Assembly (NCBI GenBank): GCA_017432565.1
Contig: JAFRIW010000013.1
Location: forward strand, 62,001-126,000
Reading direction: 5' to 3'
From: Lachnospiraceae bacterium
GTDB lineage: Bacteria > Bacillota > Clostridia > Lachnospirales > Lachnospiraceae
DNA: 64,000 nucleotides
Shown here piece after piece: positions 26,855-36,372 of this stretch. The position numbers were made by a program, and so were the translations under genes. The notes below the pieces were generated by a model. That model did not search any database, was not told the origin of the DNA, and saw only the letters and a program-made list of their open reading frames with translations. How positions within the stretch are numbered: position 1 is the stretch's first letter; each line of letters starts with the position of its first letter.

Positions 26855-28846
26855 CTATTTCCCGTTCTCCAGATCCAGTGCGTATTTCTTCAGTTCAATC
26901 AGCTTGTCCCGCAGCTCTGCGGCGGCCTCAAAGTTCAGGTCCGCGGCGGCGCGCTTCATTCTCTTCTCCACATCGGCGATCAGCTTCTTCAGCTCTGCCA
27001 GATCCATCGACTCCGGATCCTTCTCGAAGCGGACCTCTTCCTTCGAAATCTCCTTCGAGATCGAAATCAGATCCCGCACCGCCTTGCGGATTGTCTGCGG
27101 CGTGATGCCGTGCTCTTCATTGTATTTCTGCTGAATGGCTCTGCGGCGTCTCGTCTCATCGATGGCCTTCTTCATCGAATCCGTCATGTTGTCCGCGTAC
27201 ATGATGACATGGCCGTCCGCATTCCGGGCAGCGCGGCCGATCGTCTGGATCAGCGAGGTCTCGGCGCGCAGGAATCCTTCCTTATCCGCGTCCAGAATTG
27301 CCACCAGAGCGATTTCCGGAATATCCAGACCCTCCCGCAGCAGATTGATGCCGACCAGCACGTCGAATACATTCAGCCGCATATCCCGGATGATCTGTGC
27401 ACGCTCCAGTGTGTCGATGTCCGAGTGCAGATACTTCACCCGGATGCCGTTCTCCGCGAGATAATCCGTCAGATCCTCGGCCATCTTCTTCGTCAGCGTG
27501 GTGATCAGAACCTTGTTGTTCCTTGCGGTCTCCGTCCGGATCTCAGCGATCAGGTCGTCGATCTGGCCCTCCACCGGCCGCACGTCGATGTCCGGATCCA
27601 GCAGGCCCGTGGGCCGGATTACCTGCTCCGCCCGCATCAGCTCATGCTCCTCCTCATACTTCCCGGGCGTCGCCGAGACAAAGAGCATCTGATCAATATG
27701 ACTCTCGAACTCCTCAAAATTCAGCGGGCGGTTGTCCAGCGCGGAAGGCAGGCGGAACCCGTACTCCACCAGCGTCAGCTTCCGGTTCCGGTCCCCGTGA
27801 TACATGGCGCCGATCTGCGGAATCGTCATGTGCGACTCGTCGATGATAATCAGAAAATCATCCGGGAAGAAATCCATCAGCGTCAGCGGCGGCTCCCCGG
27901 GGACGGCAAAATTCAGATGCCTCGTATAATTCTCGATCCCGGAGCAGAAGCCGGTCTCGCGCATCATCTCGATGTCAAAATGTGTCCGCTCGGAAATCCG
28001 CTGGGCTTCGATCAGCTTGTCCTCGCCCTTGAAATAGCGGATCCGCTCCTCCAGCTCCGCCTCGATATTCTCACAGGCCGCATTGATTTTCTCCTGCGGC
28101 ACCACGTAGTGGGAAGCCGGATAAATCATCACATGCTGCAGCGTGGCGTGCACCCTGCCGGTCATGATTTCCACCTCGCTGATCCGGTCGATCTCGTCGC
28201 CGAACCACTCGACCCGGATCAGATATTCGCTGCCCTGCGCGGGATAAATTTCCACTGTATCCCCGTGTACCCGGAAATTACAGCGGTCCATCCCCGTGTC
28301 GCTGCGCGTATACTGAATGGCAATGAGATCCCGGATCGTCTCGTCCCGGTCCCGCAGCATGCCCGGGCGCAGAGAGATGGACATGCCCTTGAATTCCTCC
28401 GGACTGCCCAGGCCGTAAATACAGGAGACACTGGCCACCACAATTACGTCCCGCCGCTCTGACAGGGACGCCGTCGCGGACAGACGCAGCTTGTCAATTT
28501 CATCATTGATCGCCGAGTCCTTCGCGATATACGTATCGGTCTGCGGCACATATGCCTCTGGCTGATAGTAATCGTAATAGGACACAAAATATTCCACGGC
28601 ATTGTTCGGGAAGAACTCCTTCATCTCCCCGTACAGCTGCCCCGCCAGCGTCTTGTTATGCGAGATAATCAGCGTGGGCCGGTTCAGCGCCTGGATGATA
28701 TTGGCCATTGTGAAGGTCTTGCCGGAGCCCGTGACGCCGAGCAGCGTCTGGAACTGGTTCCCCGCCCGGAACCCCTCGACGAGGTCCCGGATCGCCTTCG
28801 GCTGATCTCCTGTAGGCTGATACTCCGAGTGTAATTCAAAATCCAT
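26855..28846 (-). CDS. uvrB: Excinuclease ABC subunit B
   Basis: 663 residues, normal length. Walker A GVTGSGKT (37-44), the damage-probing beta-hairpin around [10 protein letters not shown] (about 90-100), helicase motifs and a C-terminal UVR domain (about 620-660) that contacts UvrC are all present. It acts between UvrA recognition and UvrC incision. An AAAGGATCAGGA stretch precedes the ATG. uvrC is not in the window. Only 15 bases separate it from the upstream ycaQ-like gene. Confidence 0.97.
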   Translation of the reverse strand: MDFELHSEYQPTGDQPKAIRDLVEGFRAGNQFQTLLGVTGSGKTFTMANIIQALNRPTLIISHNKTLAGQLYGEMKEFFPNNAVEYFVSYYDYYQPEAYVPQTDTYIAKDSAINDEIDKLRLSATASLSERRDVIVVASVSCIYGLGSPEEFKGMSISLRPGMLRDRDETIRDLIAIQYTRSDTGMDRCNFRVHGDTVEIYPAQGSEYLIRVEWFGDEIDRISEVEIMTGRVHATLQHVMIYPASHYVVPQEKINAACENIEAELEERIRYFKGEDKLIEAQRISERTHFDIEMMRETGFCSGIENYTRHLNFAVPGEPPLTLMDFFPDDFLIIIDESHMTIPQIGAMYHGDRNRKLTLVEYGFRLPSALDNRPLNFEEFESHIDQMLFVSATPGKYEEEHELMRAEQVIRPTGLLDPDIDVRPVEGQIDDLIAEIRTETARNNKVLITTLTKKMAEDLTDYLAENGIRVKYLHSDIDTLERAQIIRDMRLNVFDVLVGINLLREGLDIPEIALVAILDADKEGFLRAETSLIQTIGRAARNADGHVIMYADNMTDSMKKAIDETRRRRAIQQKYNEEHGITPQTIRKAVRDLISISKEISKEEVRFEKDPESMDLAELKKLIADVEKRMKRAAADLNFEAAAELRDKLIELKKYALDLENGK

Positions 28847-28861
28847 CTTCGTCCTGATCCT

Positions 28862-30082
28862 TTATGATCCGGCAGACAGCGGCTCTGTCTGCATTACATA
28901 GCCTTCACAGTCGTTGAATCTGCTGAAAGCCTTCAGTGTTTTCTCCAGTCCGGCGGTGAGCTTCTTCGTCTGCCGCACGCCCGGCTCCCACCACAATCCT
29001 TTTACGCGAAGGAGCTTCTCCTTCCGGTCGGCCGCCGCCTCGATCCGTCCGACGAACCTGTCCCCGTACAGGACCGGCAGCGTGTAATAACCGTATTTCC
29101 GCTGCGCCGCGGGCGTATAAATCTCCCAGGAGTACCGGAAATCCCACAGCGCCTGAATCAGCTGTTTGTCCCACATAAGAGGATCCAGCGGCGCAATGAA
29201 GGACACGCGGGGCTTTAAGTCCGCGCTGCCCGCGGTCACCTCCCGCATCATCGGCTCGTCAGTACACCGATAATAGAACGGTGTTTTCAATCCTTCAACC
29301 CTTACCGCGCGGATCTCTCCCGCGTCCGCCAGCGCGCTCAGGAGCGCTTTCCGCCTCTCAGCATTCAGATCAAGGCCCAGGAGCGCGGTGCTGTTCCTGT
29401 CCCACAGCAGCCCGACCGCGCCGATCCGGCGCAGCAGCCGCCACGAGAGAAAGCTCTCTTCGTCCCTGCACGGATTCTCCGCTGCAAGGACTGCCGGAGG
29501 AAGATGTTTTTCCGCCAGATCGTAGAACTTCCTGCTTCCCTTTTTGTGGTGGATGACCAGCTCGCCGTCCGTGTACAGCTGTTCCAGCACCGACCGGGCG
29601 GCGGGAGATTTCTTATCCCAGTTCCCGCTCCAGTGCATGGAGGAATGCCAGAAGATCTCGCCCTCTATGGGAAGGGAGTCGCTGCTGACAGGACCGTTCT
29701 CATCGATATACCGGACTGCCCGCTCCTTCAGCGCCTCCAGTCCTTCAAAGGCAGCGCCCGCCGCGCGGCTTCTCTCTCTGTAGGAAGAGAAATACGGCCA
29801 GTCCTCCGTCGGCCAGACACAGAGTTCCTTGTCCGGGTAATCGACCAGCAGGCGGTCCTTGTACAGGAGTTCCTCCAGCATCTGCTTCCGGAACCCCTTC
29901 ACGCGGGACTGCAGGGTCAGCTCCGCATTCTTCCCGCAGACGTCGACGGGATCGAACTGAATGCACCCGGCGCGGCGGATGTACTCATACGCTCCCTTTT
30001 TTCCCGTAAACTTATATGCGCCTGTCAGGCCCTGTACGGCAAGGATAAACTGCCTCGCCTGCTGTACGGTAATGGTCTCCAT
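28862..30082 (-). CDS. ycaQ: YcaQ/AlkZ-family winged-helix DNA glycosylase
   Basis: 406 residues of the winged-helix family (HTH_42) that includes E. coli YcaQ and Streptomyces AlkZ. These enzymes excise alkylated bases and unhook interstrand crosslinks. The YcaQ-type catalytic QxD motif is visible as Q42-F-D44 after a helical start with IRRAGCIQFDP. Winged-helix repeats and an LDPLMWDK-like block lie towards the C-terminus. It is first in an operon with uvrB and uvrA, which supports a DNA-damage role. Substrate is not shown by sequence alone. Confidence 0.85.
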   Translation of the reverse strand: METITVQQARQFILAVQGLTGAYKFTGKKGAYEYIRRAGCIQFDPVDVCGKNAELTLQSRVKGFRKQMLEELLYKDRLLVDYPDKELCVWPTEDWPYFSSYRERSRAAGAAFEGLEALKERAVRYIDENGPVSSDSLPIEGEIFWHSSMHWSGNWDKKSPAARSVLEQLYTDGELVIHHKKGSRKFYDLAEKHLPPAVLAAENPCRDEESFLSWRLLRRIGAVGLLWDRNSTALLGLDLNAERRKALLSALADAGEIRAVRVEGLKTPFYYRCTDEPMMREVTAGSADLKPRVSFIAPLDPLMWDKQLIQALWDFRYSWEIYTPAAQRKYGYYTLPVLYGDRFVGRIEAAADRKEKLLRVKGLWWEPGVRQTKKLTAGLEKTLKAFSRFNDCEGYVMQTEPLSAGS

Positions 30083-30161
30083 CCGTCTCTCCGGTCATGG
30101 TTTATTCAAGAGCGGTCTGCGGAACAAAAGTCCGGATCGGATACGCTCCGTCCGGGCTTTT

Positions 30162-30190
30162 ATCATACTACAATTCAGGGAAGAGCACAA
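30162..30190 (-). promoter_or_regulatory. Promoter of ycaQ-uvrB-uvrA
   Basis: Leftward TTGTGC, 17-base spacer, TATGAT, about 80 bases before ycaQ. A GC-rich hairpin (about 30132-30157) followed by ACUUUUGUU lies at the start of the leader, so attenuation, or termination of the upstream gene, is possible. No LexA (GAACxxxxGTTC) box is visible. Confidence 0.5.
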
Positions 30191-30204
30191 ACATTTGTTC
30201 GCAT

Positions 30205-31584
30205 TTACGGATTCTCCCAGTGCTGTACGAGATGCCGCGCCACATAGACGCCGCTCGCCGACGCGTGGGACAGGGAGTGCGTCACCCCGCTGCCGTCTCC
30301 GATGACAAAAAGCCCCTTGTGCAGCGTCTCCAGATTTTCATCCAGCGCAACTTCCATGTTGTAGAACTTCACCTCCACGCCGTACAGCAGCGTGTCATCG
30401 TTCGCCACGCCCGGGGCAATGCGGTCCAGTGCATAGATCATCTCGATAATGCCGTCCAGAATCCGCTTGGGCAGCACCAGGCTCAGGTCGCCGGGCGTCG
30501 CAGCCAGCGTAGGCCGCACATTACCCTCCTCAATCCGCCGCGGCGTACTCCGGCGCCCGCGCTCCAGATCGCCGAAGCGCTGCACAATGACGCCGCCGCC
30601 CAGCATATTGCTCAGTCTCGCAATACTCTCACCGTACTCGTTGCTGTCCTTGAAGGGCTCCGAAAAGTGCTTTGCGACCAGCAGGGCAAAATTGGTATTG
30701 TCCGTCTTGCGGCTCTCGTCCTCGAAGCTGTGTCCGTTCACCGTCACGATGCCGTTGGTGTTTTCATTGACGACAATTCCGTGGGGATTCATGCAGAACG
30801 TGCGCACATTGTCCTCGAATTTCTCGGTCCTGTACACAATTTTGCTCTCATAAAGCTCATTCGTGATGGTGTCGAAAATCACGGACGGAATCTCCACGCG
30901 GACGCCCAGGTCCACCCGGTTGGATTTGGTCGGGATCTGAAGCGCGCCGCAGACAGACTGCATCCACTTGCTGCCGCTGCGGCCGACCGATACAATGCAG
31001 TATCTGCACTCATCGACAGCTTCTCCGTGCCGGACAAGGAATCCGCCTTCTGTCTTCTCAATGGAATCCACCGGCGTGTCAAAAAAGAACTCCGCCTTGT
31101 CCTTCAGCTCACTGTACAGATTCTGCAGCACGATATAATTGATATCTGTCCCCAGGTGCCGCACGGAAGCGTTCAGCAGGGTCAGCTTGTTCTGCAGGCA
31201 GATTTTGCGGAAATCCGTTCCGGCAGTGGAGTACATCTTCGTCCCCTCCCCGCCGAAGCGGCAGTTGATGCCGTCAACGTAGTGCATCAGCTCCAGGGCT
31301 TTGTCCCGCCCGATATATTCGTAGAGCGTGCCGCCGAAATCATTGGTGATATTGTATTTGCCGTCCGAAAAGGCCCCCGCGCCGCCGAAACCGTTCATGA
31401 TGGCGCAGGACTTGCAGCGGATACAGGATTTTACCTTATCGCCGTCAATCGGGCATTTCCGCTTTTCCAGCGGATGACCCGCCTCAAAAACGGCGATCTT
31501 CAGATCCGGCCGCAGGCCTGTCAGCTCATAGGCGGAAAAAATCCCGCCGGGGCCCGCTCCGATAATGATTACATCATACTTCAT
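30205..31584 (-). CDS. FAD-dependent dehydrogenase of the COG2509 type
   Basis: 459 residues. The N-terminal dinucleotide-binding motif IIGAGPGGIFSAYEL (about 7-21) is followed by a CPIDG...CIRCKSCAIMNGFGGAGAFSDGK region. A Rossmann-like middle domain and a C-terminal FAD-contact motif (GLFVIGDGSGVTHSL) complete it. This fits the uncharacterised FAD-dependent dehydrogenase family often annotated near NAD(FAD)-utilising enzymes in Clostridia. The Cys cluster near 55-62 may bind a metal or participate in redox. Substrate is unknown. The ATG overlaps the ybaK 3' end by 11 bases with an AAGGAG site inside it. Confidence 0.85.
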   Translation of the reverse strand: MKYDVIIIGAGPGGIFSAYELTGLRPDLKIAVFEAGHPLEKRKCPIDGDKVKSCIRCKSCAIMNGFGGAGAFSDGKYNITNDFGGTLYEYIGRDKALELMHYVDGINCRFGGEGTKMYSTAGTDFRKICLQNKLTLLNASVRHLGTDINYIVLQNLYSELKDKAEFFFDTPVDSIEKTEGGFLVRHGEAVDECRYCIVSVGRSGSKWMQSVCGALQIPTKSNRVDLGVRVEIPSVIFDTITNELYESKIVYRTEKFEDNVRTFCMNPHGIVVNENTNGIVTVNGHSFEDESRKTDNTNFALLVAKHFSEPFKDSNEYGESIARLSNMLGGGVIVQRFGDLERGRRSTPRRIEEGNVRPTLAATPGDLSLVLPKRILDGIIEMIYALDRIAPGVANDDTLLYGVEVKFYNMEVALDENLETLHKGLFVIGDGSGVTHSLSHASASGVYVARHLVQHWENP

Positions 31585-32065
31585 AGTCCGCTCCTTTCTG
31601 ATCTGTCACATCCGCGCAGGTAAACCGGAGAATCCGCTCCAGATCCTTCAGCGTTGTTTCAACCTGATAACCGATTTTCCCGGCGCTGAAGCACAGACTT
31701 TCCAGTCCTTCCGCGCTCTCATCGATCACCGTCGGGAAAGCCTTCTTCATGCCGATGGGCGAACAGCCGCCGTGCACATAGCCGGTCAGCGGGAGCAGTT
31801 CTTTCGCCTTCAGCATCTCCAGCTTCTTTTCTCCGACGGCTTTTGCCGCTTTTTTCAGATTCAGCTCCCGCTCCACGGGAATCATGAACACATAATATTT
31901 CCGGCCCGCCGCCTCGGTCACCAGCGTCTTGAAAACCCGGTCCGGATCCTCGCCCAGCGCCGCGGCCACCTCCGTTCCTCCGATCGCCCCGGTGCCCGAA
32001 TAATCATGAGCCGTATAGGGAATTTTCTTCTGATCCAGAAGACGCATGACATTTGTCTTTTCCAA
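31574..32065 (-). CDS. ybaK: YbaK-type Cys-tRNA(Pro) deacylase
   Basis: 163 residues of the YbaK/ProX editing fold, with the conserved lysine in VFKTLV (about 45-51), GYVHGGCSPIG (about 97-107) and a C-terminal strand region. YbaK hydrolyses Cys-tRNA(Pro) that ProRS makes by mistake; this ProRS subtype (12417-13850) has no editing domain of its own. Initiation appears to be TTG with AAGGAAGGA about ten bases upstream; an internal ATG at codon 7 is the alternative. Divergent from hslO. Confidence 0.9.
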   Translation of the reverse strand: MEKTNVMRLLDQKKIPYTAHDYSGTGAIGGTEVAAALGEDPDRVFKTLVTEAAGRKYYVFMIPVERELNLKKAAKAVGEKKLEMLKAKELLPLTGYVHGGCSPIGMKKAFPTVIDESAEGLESLCFSAGKIGYQVETTLKDLERILRFTCADVTDQKGADYEV

Positions 32066-32166
32066 AGCTTCTGATTCCTTCCTTTGCGTCCGCCTCCGAA
32101 AACTGGTGCGGAATCCGCTTTTTTCAGTATACTATATGAAACAAATTATATTCCACAGGAGCAGAA

Positions 32167-33072
32167 ATGAGCAAAATGATTCCGACATCCGTTTATGGAG
32201 ATTATATGGTGCGGGCGACGGCGGCCGCAGGGCAGGTCCGCGCTTTCGCACTGACAAGCCGCGATCTGGCAGAGGCCGCAAGGCTGGCCCACGGGACCGC
32301 GCCGACTGCTTCGGCGGCGCTCGGCCGCACGCTCTCCGGCACGCTGATGATGAACCAGGCGCTGGTCAAGCAGGACGACGGTCTGCTGACGGTCCGCTTT
32401 GACGGGGACGGGCCGCTCGGCACGGTCCTTGCCACGGCGGATCACAGCGGCAATGTCAAAGGTTATGTACAGAATCCCGAAACCGATCTGCCCAGAAAGA
32501 GCGACCGGCATCTGGACGTGGGCTCCGCGGTGGGCCGCGGCACACTCACTGTTCTGCGCGACCTGGACGGCGGTAATACCTACAACGGCCAGGTTCTGAT
32601 TCACTCCGGAGAAATCGCGGACGATCTGACCCATTATTTTGTGGAATCGGAGCAGATTCCCACCTCCATCGGGCTCGGTGTGCTGGTGCAGCCGGACGGC
32701 AGCATCCGGCGCGCCGGCGGCTTTCTGCTGCAGCTCATGCCTTTCGCGGAGGAGTCTGTTATCAGCCGTCTCGAAGAAAATCTGGGGAAAGTCCGCTCCG
32801 TCACGCAGATGCTGGAGGATGAAATGACCCCGGAAGACCTTCTTGCGGAAATCCTCCGGGGCCTTGACCCTGAATGGACCGACCGTCTGCCGGTCCGTTT
32901 TTACTGTAACTGTACCGAAGACCGCGTGCGGCGTGCACTGATTCTGCTCGGTCCCGAAGAGCTGGACAGCATGATCGCCGAAGATCATGATTTTGAGCTT
33001 GCCTGCCGCTTCTGCGGGAAGAAGTATTCCTTCCGGCCCGAGGATCTCAGAGAGATCCGCGCTCAGATCTGA
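32167..33072 (+). CDS. hslO: Hsp33 redox-regulated chaperone
   Basis: 301 residues. The N-terminal chaperone fold is followed by the C-terminal zinc switch with CxC (247 and 249) and CxxC (280 and 283). In the family these four cysteines bind zinc when reduced and form disulfides under oxidative stress, which activates holdase function. An AGGAG site precedes the ATG. It is a single gene divergent from ybaK. Confidence 0.96.
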   Translation: MSKMIPTSVYGDYMVRATAAAGQVRAFALTSRDLAEAARLAHGTAPTASAALGRTLSGTLMMNQALVKQDDGLLTVRFDGDGPLGTVLATADHSGNVKGYVQNPETDLPRKSDRHLDVGSAVGRGTLTVLRDLDGGNTYNGQVLIHSGEIADDLTHYFVESEQIPTSIGLGVLVQPDGSIRRAGGFLLQLMPFAEESVISRLEENLGKVRSVTQMLEDEMTPEDLLAEILRGLDPEWTDRLPVRFYCNCTEDRVRRALILLGPEELDSMIAEDHDFELACRFCGKKYSFRPEDLREIRAQI

Positions 33073-33113
33073 GCGCAGGTTTTTCTCTGCAGTCCGCGCG
33101 CTGCTCCGGCGTT

Positions 33114-34130
33114 TTACACGGTCTTCTGCTTCAGGCCGCGGATGCTGCTGATGACAAAGTCCGTATTCGGGACGGTCACAACCGTGCCGCAGTACGGGCA
33201 TTTTGCCGTCTCGTTGATCGAGAGCGGTGCGCCGCAGTTCGGGCAATTGACGGTCTTCATTTCCTTCGTGGTCTCGGTGACCAGGCCGCTGGTCCTCGAA
33301 AGGGTCCACTCGTAGGTCATGAATTTCTCCTTCTTCGGATCGCCCTTCACGACTTCCTCTGTCCCGTCCTTCACCACATAATCGTTGATCCGGGTCCGCA
33401 GCTTGGCGACAATATGATCCTCGCCGCCGGTCTGCGTGAAACCGAGAAGCTCCACGGCAAGCACGGAGATATTCTCCACGCGGTTGGTGATATGCTGCTT
33501 CTTATAGTTGCTGAGCTGCCGCTCGAACTGTTCATAAACCACGTCCGTCATATACGGGCGCATCGGAGAGAGATCCTTCGCGGTCCAGCAGTTCTGCAGC
33601 TGAACATACAGGTTCGACAGGCGCGCCTGGAACTCCGCCGCCTCAAAGCCCGGATCCAGTTCTTTATAGCTCTCGATCGGCTGCAGATCCTTGGGTTTCT
33701 CCACCACCTGCACTTCACCGGTCGAAGGATTCTTCCGGCGTCTCCGGACCATCGGTATGACAGTCGCACCGATAATCACTGCCCATGTCGCTCCGTAGAT
33801 CAGTTTATTGCCTGTGCTGCTCTGTCCGCCGCCACCGGAATTGCCGGGGCCGCCGTAGTAATAATAATCGTCGTCGTCATCGTCCCAGTCCCAGTCCGAA
33901 TCCGAATCATCCCAGTCCCAGTCCGAATCTGAGCCCCAGTCTGAATCCGAGTCCCAGTCGTAGTCATAGTCATAATCCGAATCGCCGGAAAAATCGCCGG
34001 CGTCCCACATTTTGCCCGCATGTGTCATGTCCTGTCCGCGGGTTGCCGCAGCGGCACGTCCGAAGGGGACCGCGCAGATGACCAGTGTTCCGAGAATAAT
34101 GCCTGCCAGCACTGCCTTATAAAGTTTCAA
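33114..34130 (-). CDS. Secreted/membrane Tim44-like protein with Asp/Trp/Tyr-rich stretch and zinc ribbon
   Basis: 338 residues. A cleavable-looking signal peptide (1-28, ending AAAA) is followed by an extreme low-complexity tract (about 50-92) of Asp, Ser, Trp and Tyr. A Gly-rich linker, one membrane helix (109-128), a Tim44-like domain (about 160-285) and a C-terminal zinc ribbon with C296, C299, C311 and C314 come next. The Tim44 and ribbon domains would be cytoplasmic. I start at TTG, seven bases after GGAGGT, because translation from there gives the signal peptide directly; the longer frame is antisense to its neighbour. Function unknown; membrane-stress or protein-anchoring roles are possible. 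Confidence 0.75.
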   Translation of the reverse strand: MKLYKAVLAGIILGTLVICAVPFGRAAAATRGQDMTHAGKMWDAGDFSGDSDYDYDYDWDSDSDWGSDSDWDWDDSDSDWDWDDDDDDYYYYGGPGNSGGGGQSSTGNKLIYGATWAVIIGATVIPMVRRRRKNPSTGEVQVVEKPKDLQPIESYKELDPGFEAAEFQARLSNLYVQLQNCWTAKDLSPMRPYMTDVVYEQFERQLSNYKKQHITNRVENISVLAVELLGFTQTGGEDHIVAKLRTRINDYVVKDGTEEVVKGDPKKEKFMTYEWTLSRTSGLVTETTKEMKTVNCPNCGAPLSINETAKCPYCGTVVTVPNTDFVISSIRGLKQKTV

Positions 34131-34173
34131 TTTGCTAACCTCCGTCTGATGACATTCTGTGTTGTCAGACCTG

Positions 34174-34182
34174 ATTATAGCA
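34174..34182 (-). promoter_or_regulatory. Extended -10 promoter of the Tim44-like gene
   Basis: Leftward TGC-TATAAT about 45 bases before the TTG start. No good -35 box is visible. Confidence 0.5.
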
Positions 34183-34191
34183 CATTTTCCG

Positions 34192-35772
34192 TCAGTCTTT
34201 CTCTTCGTCCGGAATCCGGATGATTTCATCGATCCCGTCCAGGTCGTACACCGGCTCCTCAGCGCCCTCCACCTGTACATGATCCAGGATCAGTTTCCGG
34301 CAGTTCCGGATCATCACGCCCTTCCGGGTGCAGGGCTCCACATCCGCCATCATGGCAGGATATTCGGCCGTCGGGTGCTTCGCAAAATCGATGGAGACAT
34401 TGGAGAATTCGATCTCGCCGACTTTGGACTCCGGCAGTCCGTACAGAAAGGCGGCAGCCGCGTGGCAGTTGTGTGCCGTGATGTTTTTAAAGCACAGAGA
34501 GCGTACCTCGGGCGTGCGCTCATCCACCGGAAGCGGATCCTTACAGCGCACATATTCGCTGTGTCCGTCCGGATCGCAGCACCAGTAATAGGAATTCAGG
34601 ACAAAAGGTGTCAGGACGCCGTCCATCAGGATATTTTCGAAGACGATATCCTCGATGATACTGTCCTTTCCCCGTCCGCGCCGGGTTTTGATCCGAAGGC
34701 CGCGGTCCGTTCCCTCGAAGATACAGTCGTGGCACCAGAGATGCCGCACGCCGGCGCCGATTTCGCTGCCCAGCGTCACGCTGCCGTGGCCAAACTGCAT
34801 GTGGCACTGACGGATTTCAATATTCTGAGAGGGCACTTTGTAAGTGCTGCCCATGTAGTATTTGCCGGATTTTACGGCGATACAGTCGTCGCCCAGCGAG
34901 AAATGCACGCCGACCACCTCCAGGCCGTTGACAGATTCAGGGTCCATGCCGTCGGTGTTGGGGGAGATTTTCGGATTCACCAGATCCAGATCGATCCATC
35001 TGGTCCGGTTGGAAAAATACGGATGCAGCGTCCAGGCCGGGCTGTTCTGAATCCGGATGCCCTGTACCGTGACGTTTTCGCACCGGTTCAGGAAGATGGT
35101 TCTCGGACGGAAAGCGCCGCCGGTCTTCTCCCGGCCCTCGCCTTCCCACCAGTTCTCGTAGGACCCGTTTCCTTCAATGGTGCCCTGTCCGTAAATGACC
35201 ACATTTTTCACGCCGATACCTGTGATGATCGAGGCGAAGCTGTCCAGCGGATTTCCCTCCCAGCTGGCGAGATTATATTCCTGTTCTTCGTCCCAGGCTG
35301 TAATCAGTCCCGGCAGAATCGGGAATTTTTCCCGGTCTGTATAAGCGCTCAGCACTGCGCCGGCGGCCAGCTCCAGCCGCAGGTCGCTTTTTAAAAACAG
35401 TGCGCCGATCCGGTACACGCCGGCGGGAATCAGCACGCGTCCCTCCTTCGGACAGCACAGAATGGCTGCCTGGATCGCCGCCGTATCCTCCCGGACCCCG
35501 TCACCGGCCGCGCCGAAATCCCGCACATTCAGTGTCACAAATTCCTTCGGTGTCCGGATGATCACCGGCTCCGGCGCATTTGCACCTCTGCCGACTGCCA
35601 GCGAATATTCCGTGTCCGGCAGCAGATCATAGAGAGATTCAACCGTCCGGTCGGACACTCTGGTTTTCACCCCGTTTACATAGATGCTGTAGGCCTGCGT
35701 CTTTACAATTCCTTCGTCCTCAAGTTCAATCGTCAGACATCTGGCTGTCAGAAAAATGACTTTGAATTTCAT
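34192..35772 (-). CDS. GH28 polygalacturonase-family enzyme
   Basis: 526 residues. A fibronectin-III-like N-terminal segment (about 1-80) is followed by a right-handed beta-helix. The four GH28 active-site motifs are intact: NTD (272-274), DD (295-296), GHG (328-330) and RIK (360-362). It should hydrolyse galacturonan-type pectin. No signal peptide is visible, so it probably acts inside the cell on imported oligogalacturonides. The start has GGAGG six bases upstream; the frame's first ATG is further upstream without a site. A small unknown gene precedes it by 22 bases. No pectin transporter is nearby. Confidence 0.92.
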   Translation of the reverse strand: MKFKVIFLTARCLTIELEDEGIVKTQAYSIYVNGVKTRVSDRTVESLYDLLPDTEYSLAVGRGANAPEPVIIRTPKEFVTLNVRDFGAAGDGVREDTAAIQAAILCCPKEGRVLIPAGVYRIGALFLKSDLRLELAAGAVLSAYTDREKFPILPGLITAWDEEQEYNLASWEGNPLDSFASIITGIGVKNVVIYGQGTIEGNGSYENWWEGEGREKTGGAFRPRTIFLNRCENVTVQGIRIQNSPAWTLHPYFSNRTRWIDLDLVNPKISPNTDGMDPESVNGLEVVGVHFSLGDDCIAVKSGKYYMGSTYKVPSQNIEIRQCHMQFGHGSVTLGSEIGAGVRHLWCHDCIFEGTDRGLRIKTRRGRGKDSIIEDIVFENILMDGVLTPFVLNSYYWCCDPDGHSEYVRCKDPLPVDERTPEVRSLCFKNITAHNCHAAAAFLYGLPESKVGEIEFSNVSIDFAKHPTAEYPAMMADVEPCTRKGVMIRNCRKLILDHVQVEGAEEPVYDLDGIDEIIRIPDEEKD

Positions 35773-35794
35773 GGTTTCCCTCCGCTCCCGAATG

Positions 35795-36223
35795 TCAGCA
35801 GTATGCAGTGTATTTGTCGGCAATCAGAATTTTCTCCCGGCAGGCGCCGCGGATACTCTCCCGGATGCGCTCCTGCTCCTCCCCTCTCATTTCCCCATAA
35901 TAGGGAAGAACGCGTTTCAGCGTGTTCCGGTACTGTCTGACCAGGTTCATGCGATGATCAAAGACCTCCTCATCCACCTCCGGAATGGTTCTCGACAGCG
36001 CGAGGAGATACCAGGACAGGTCCTCCCTCGTCTCTTCCAGTGCCGGATCCATCCACACAGCCTGCTCGTAGACCTTTCTGAAAACTGCCTGAATCTCCTG
36101 ATAGCCTTCCTTCTGATTCCGGGTCGTCTCAAAGCGCACGATTCCCGGCATTCTGACACAGAGGCTGCGCAGATCCCGAACCGGTTCGCCCCATTCTTTT
36201 TTCCATTCCGATTGATTCGCCAT
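35795..36223 (-). CDS. Hypothetical 142-aa helical protein
   Basis: Soluble, highly charged protein rich in Arg and Glu, predicted mostly helical by eye, with no signal peptide, membrane helix or recognisable motif; it ends in ...YTAYC. An AAGGAAGG site supports the ATG at 36223. It lies 22 bases before the GH28 gene and probably shares its transcript. I do not recognise a family. Confidence 0.65.
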   Translation of the reverse strand: MANQSEWKKEWGEPVRDLRSLCVRMPGIVRFETTRNQKEGYQEIQAVFRKVYEQAVWMDPALEETREDLSWYLLALSRTIPEVDEEVFDHRMNLVRQYRNTLKRVLPYYGEMRGEEQERIRESIRGACREKILIADKYTAYC

Positions 36224-36272
36224 TTGTGCCCTTCCTTTCAGCAGAAGCATCCAATGTACTGTCAGCAATCAA

Positions 36273-36281
36273 ATTGTATCA
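36273..36281 (-). promoter_or_regulatory. Candidate extended -10 promoter of the 142-aa/GH28 pair
   Basis: Leftward TGA-TACAAT about 50 bases before the ATG at 36223, after the terminator of the upstream gene. No convincing -35. Confidence 0.4.
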
Positions 36282-36308
36282 CTCTTTCAATCCGTACGCA
36301 TAATACAA

Positions 36309-36333
36309 CAGGGGATGCAAAAAGCATCCCCTG
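36309..36333 (-). terminator. Terminator after the SPFH gene
   Basis: A perfect 10-bp stem CAGGGGATGC/GCATCCCCTG with a 5-base loop, followed on the leftward RNA by UUGUAUUAU. It lies about 40 bases past the stop codon. Confidence 0.65.
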
Positions 36334-36372
36334 CGTGTAAGTCTCATTCTGATTCAAGAATGCCCTGTCGGA

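Noticed and set aside
24878-28462. A very long (about 1190 codon) rightward open frame opposite uvrA and uvrB
   Set aside because: It is antisense to two fully conserved genes. Its protein has no recognisable domain, and the absence of stops follows from the G+C-rich codon pattern of the real frame.
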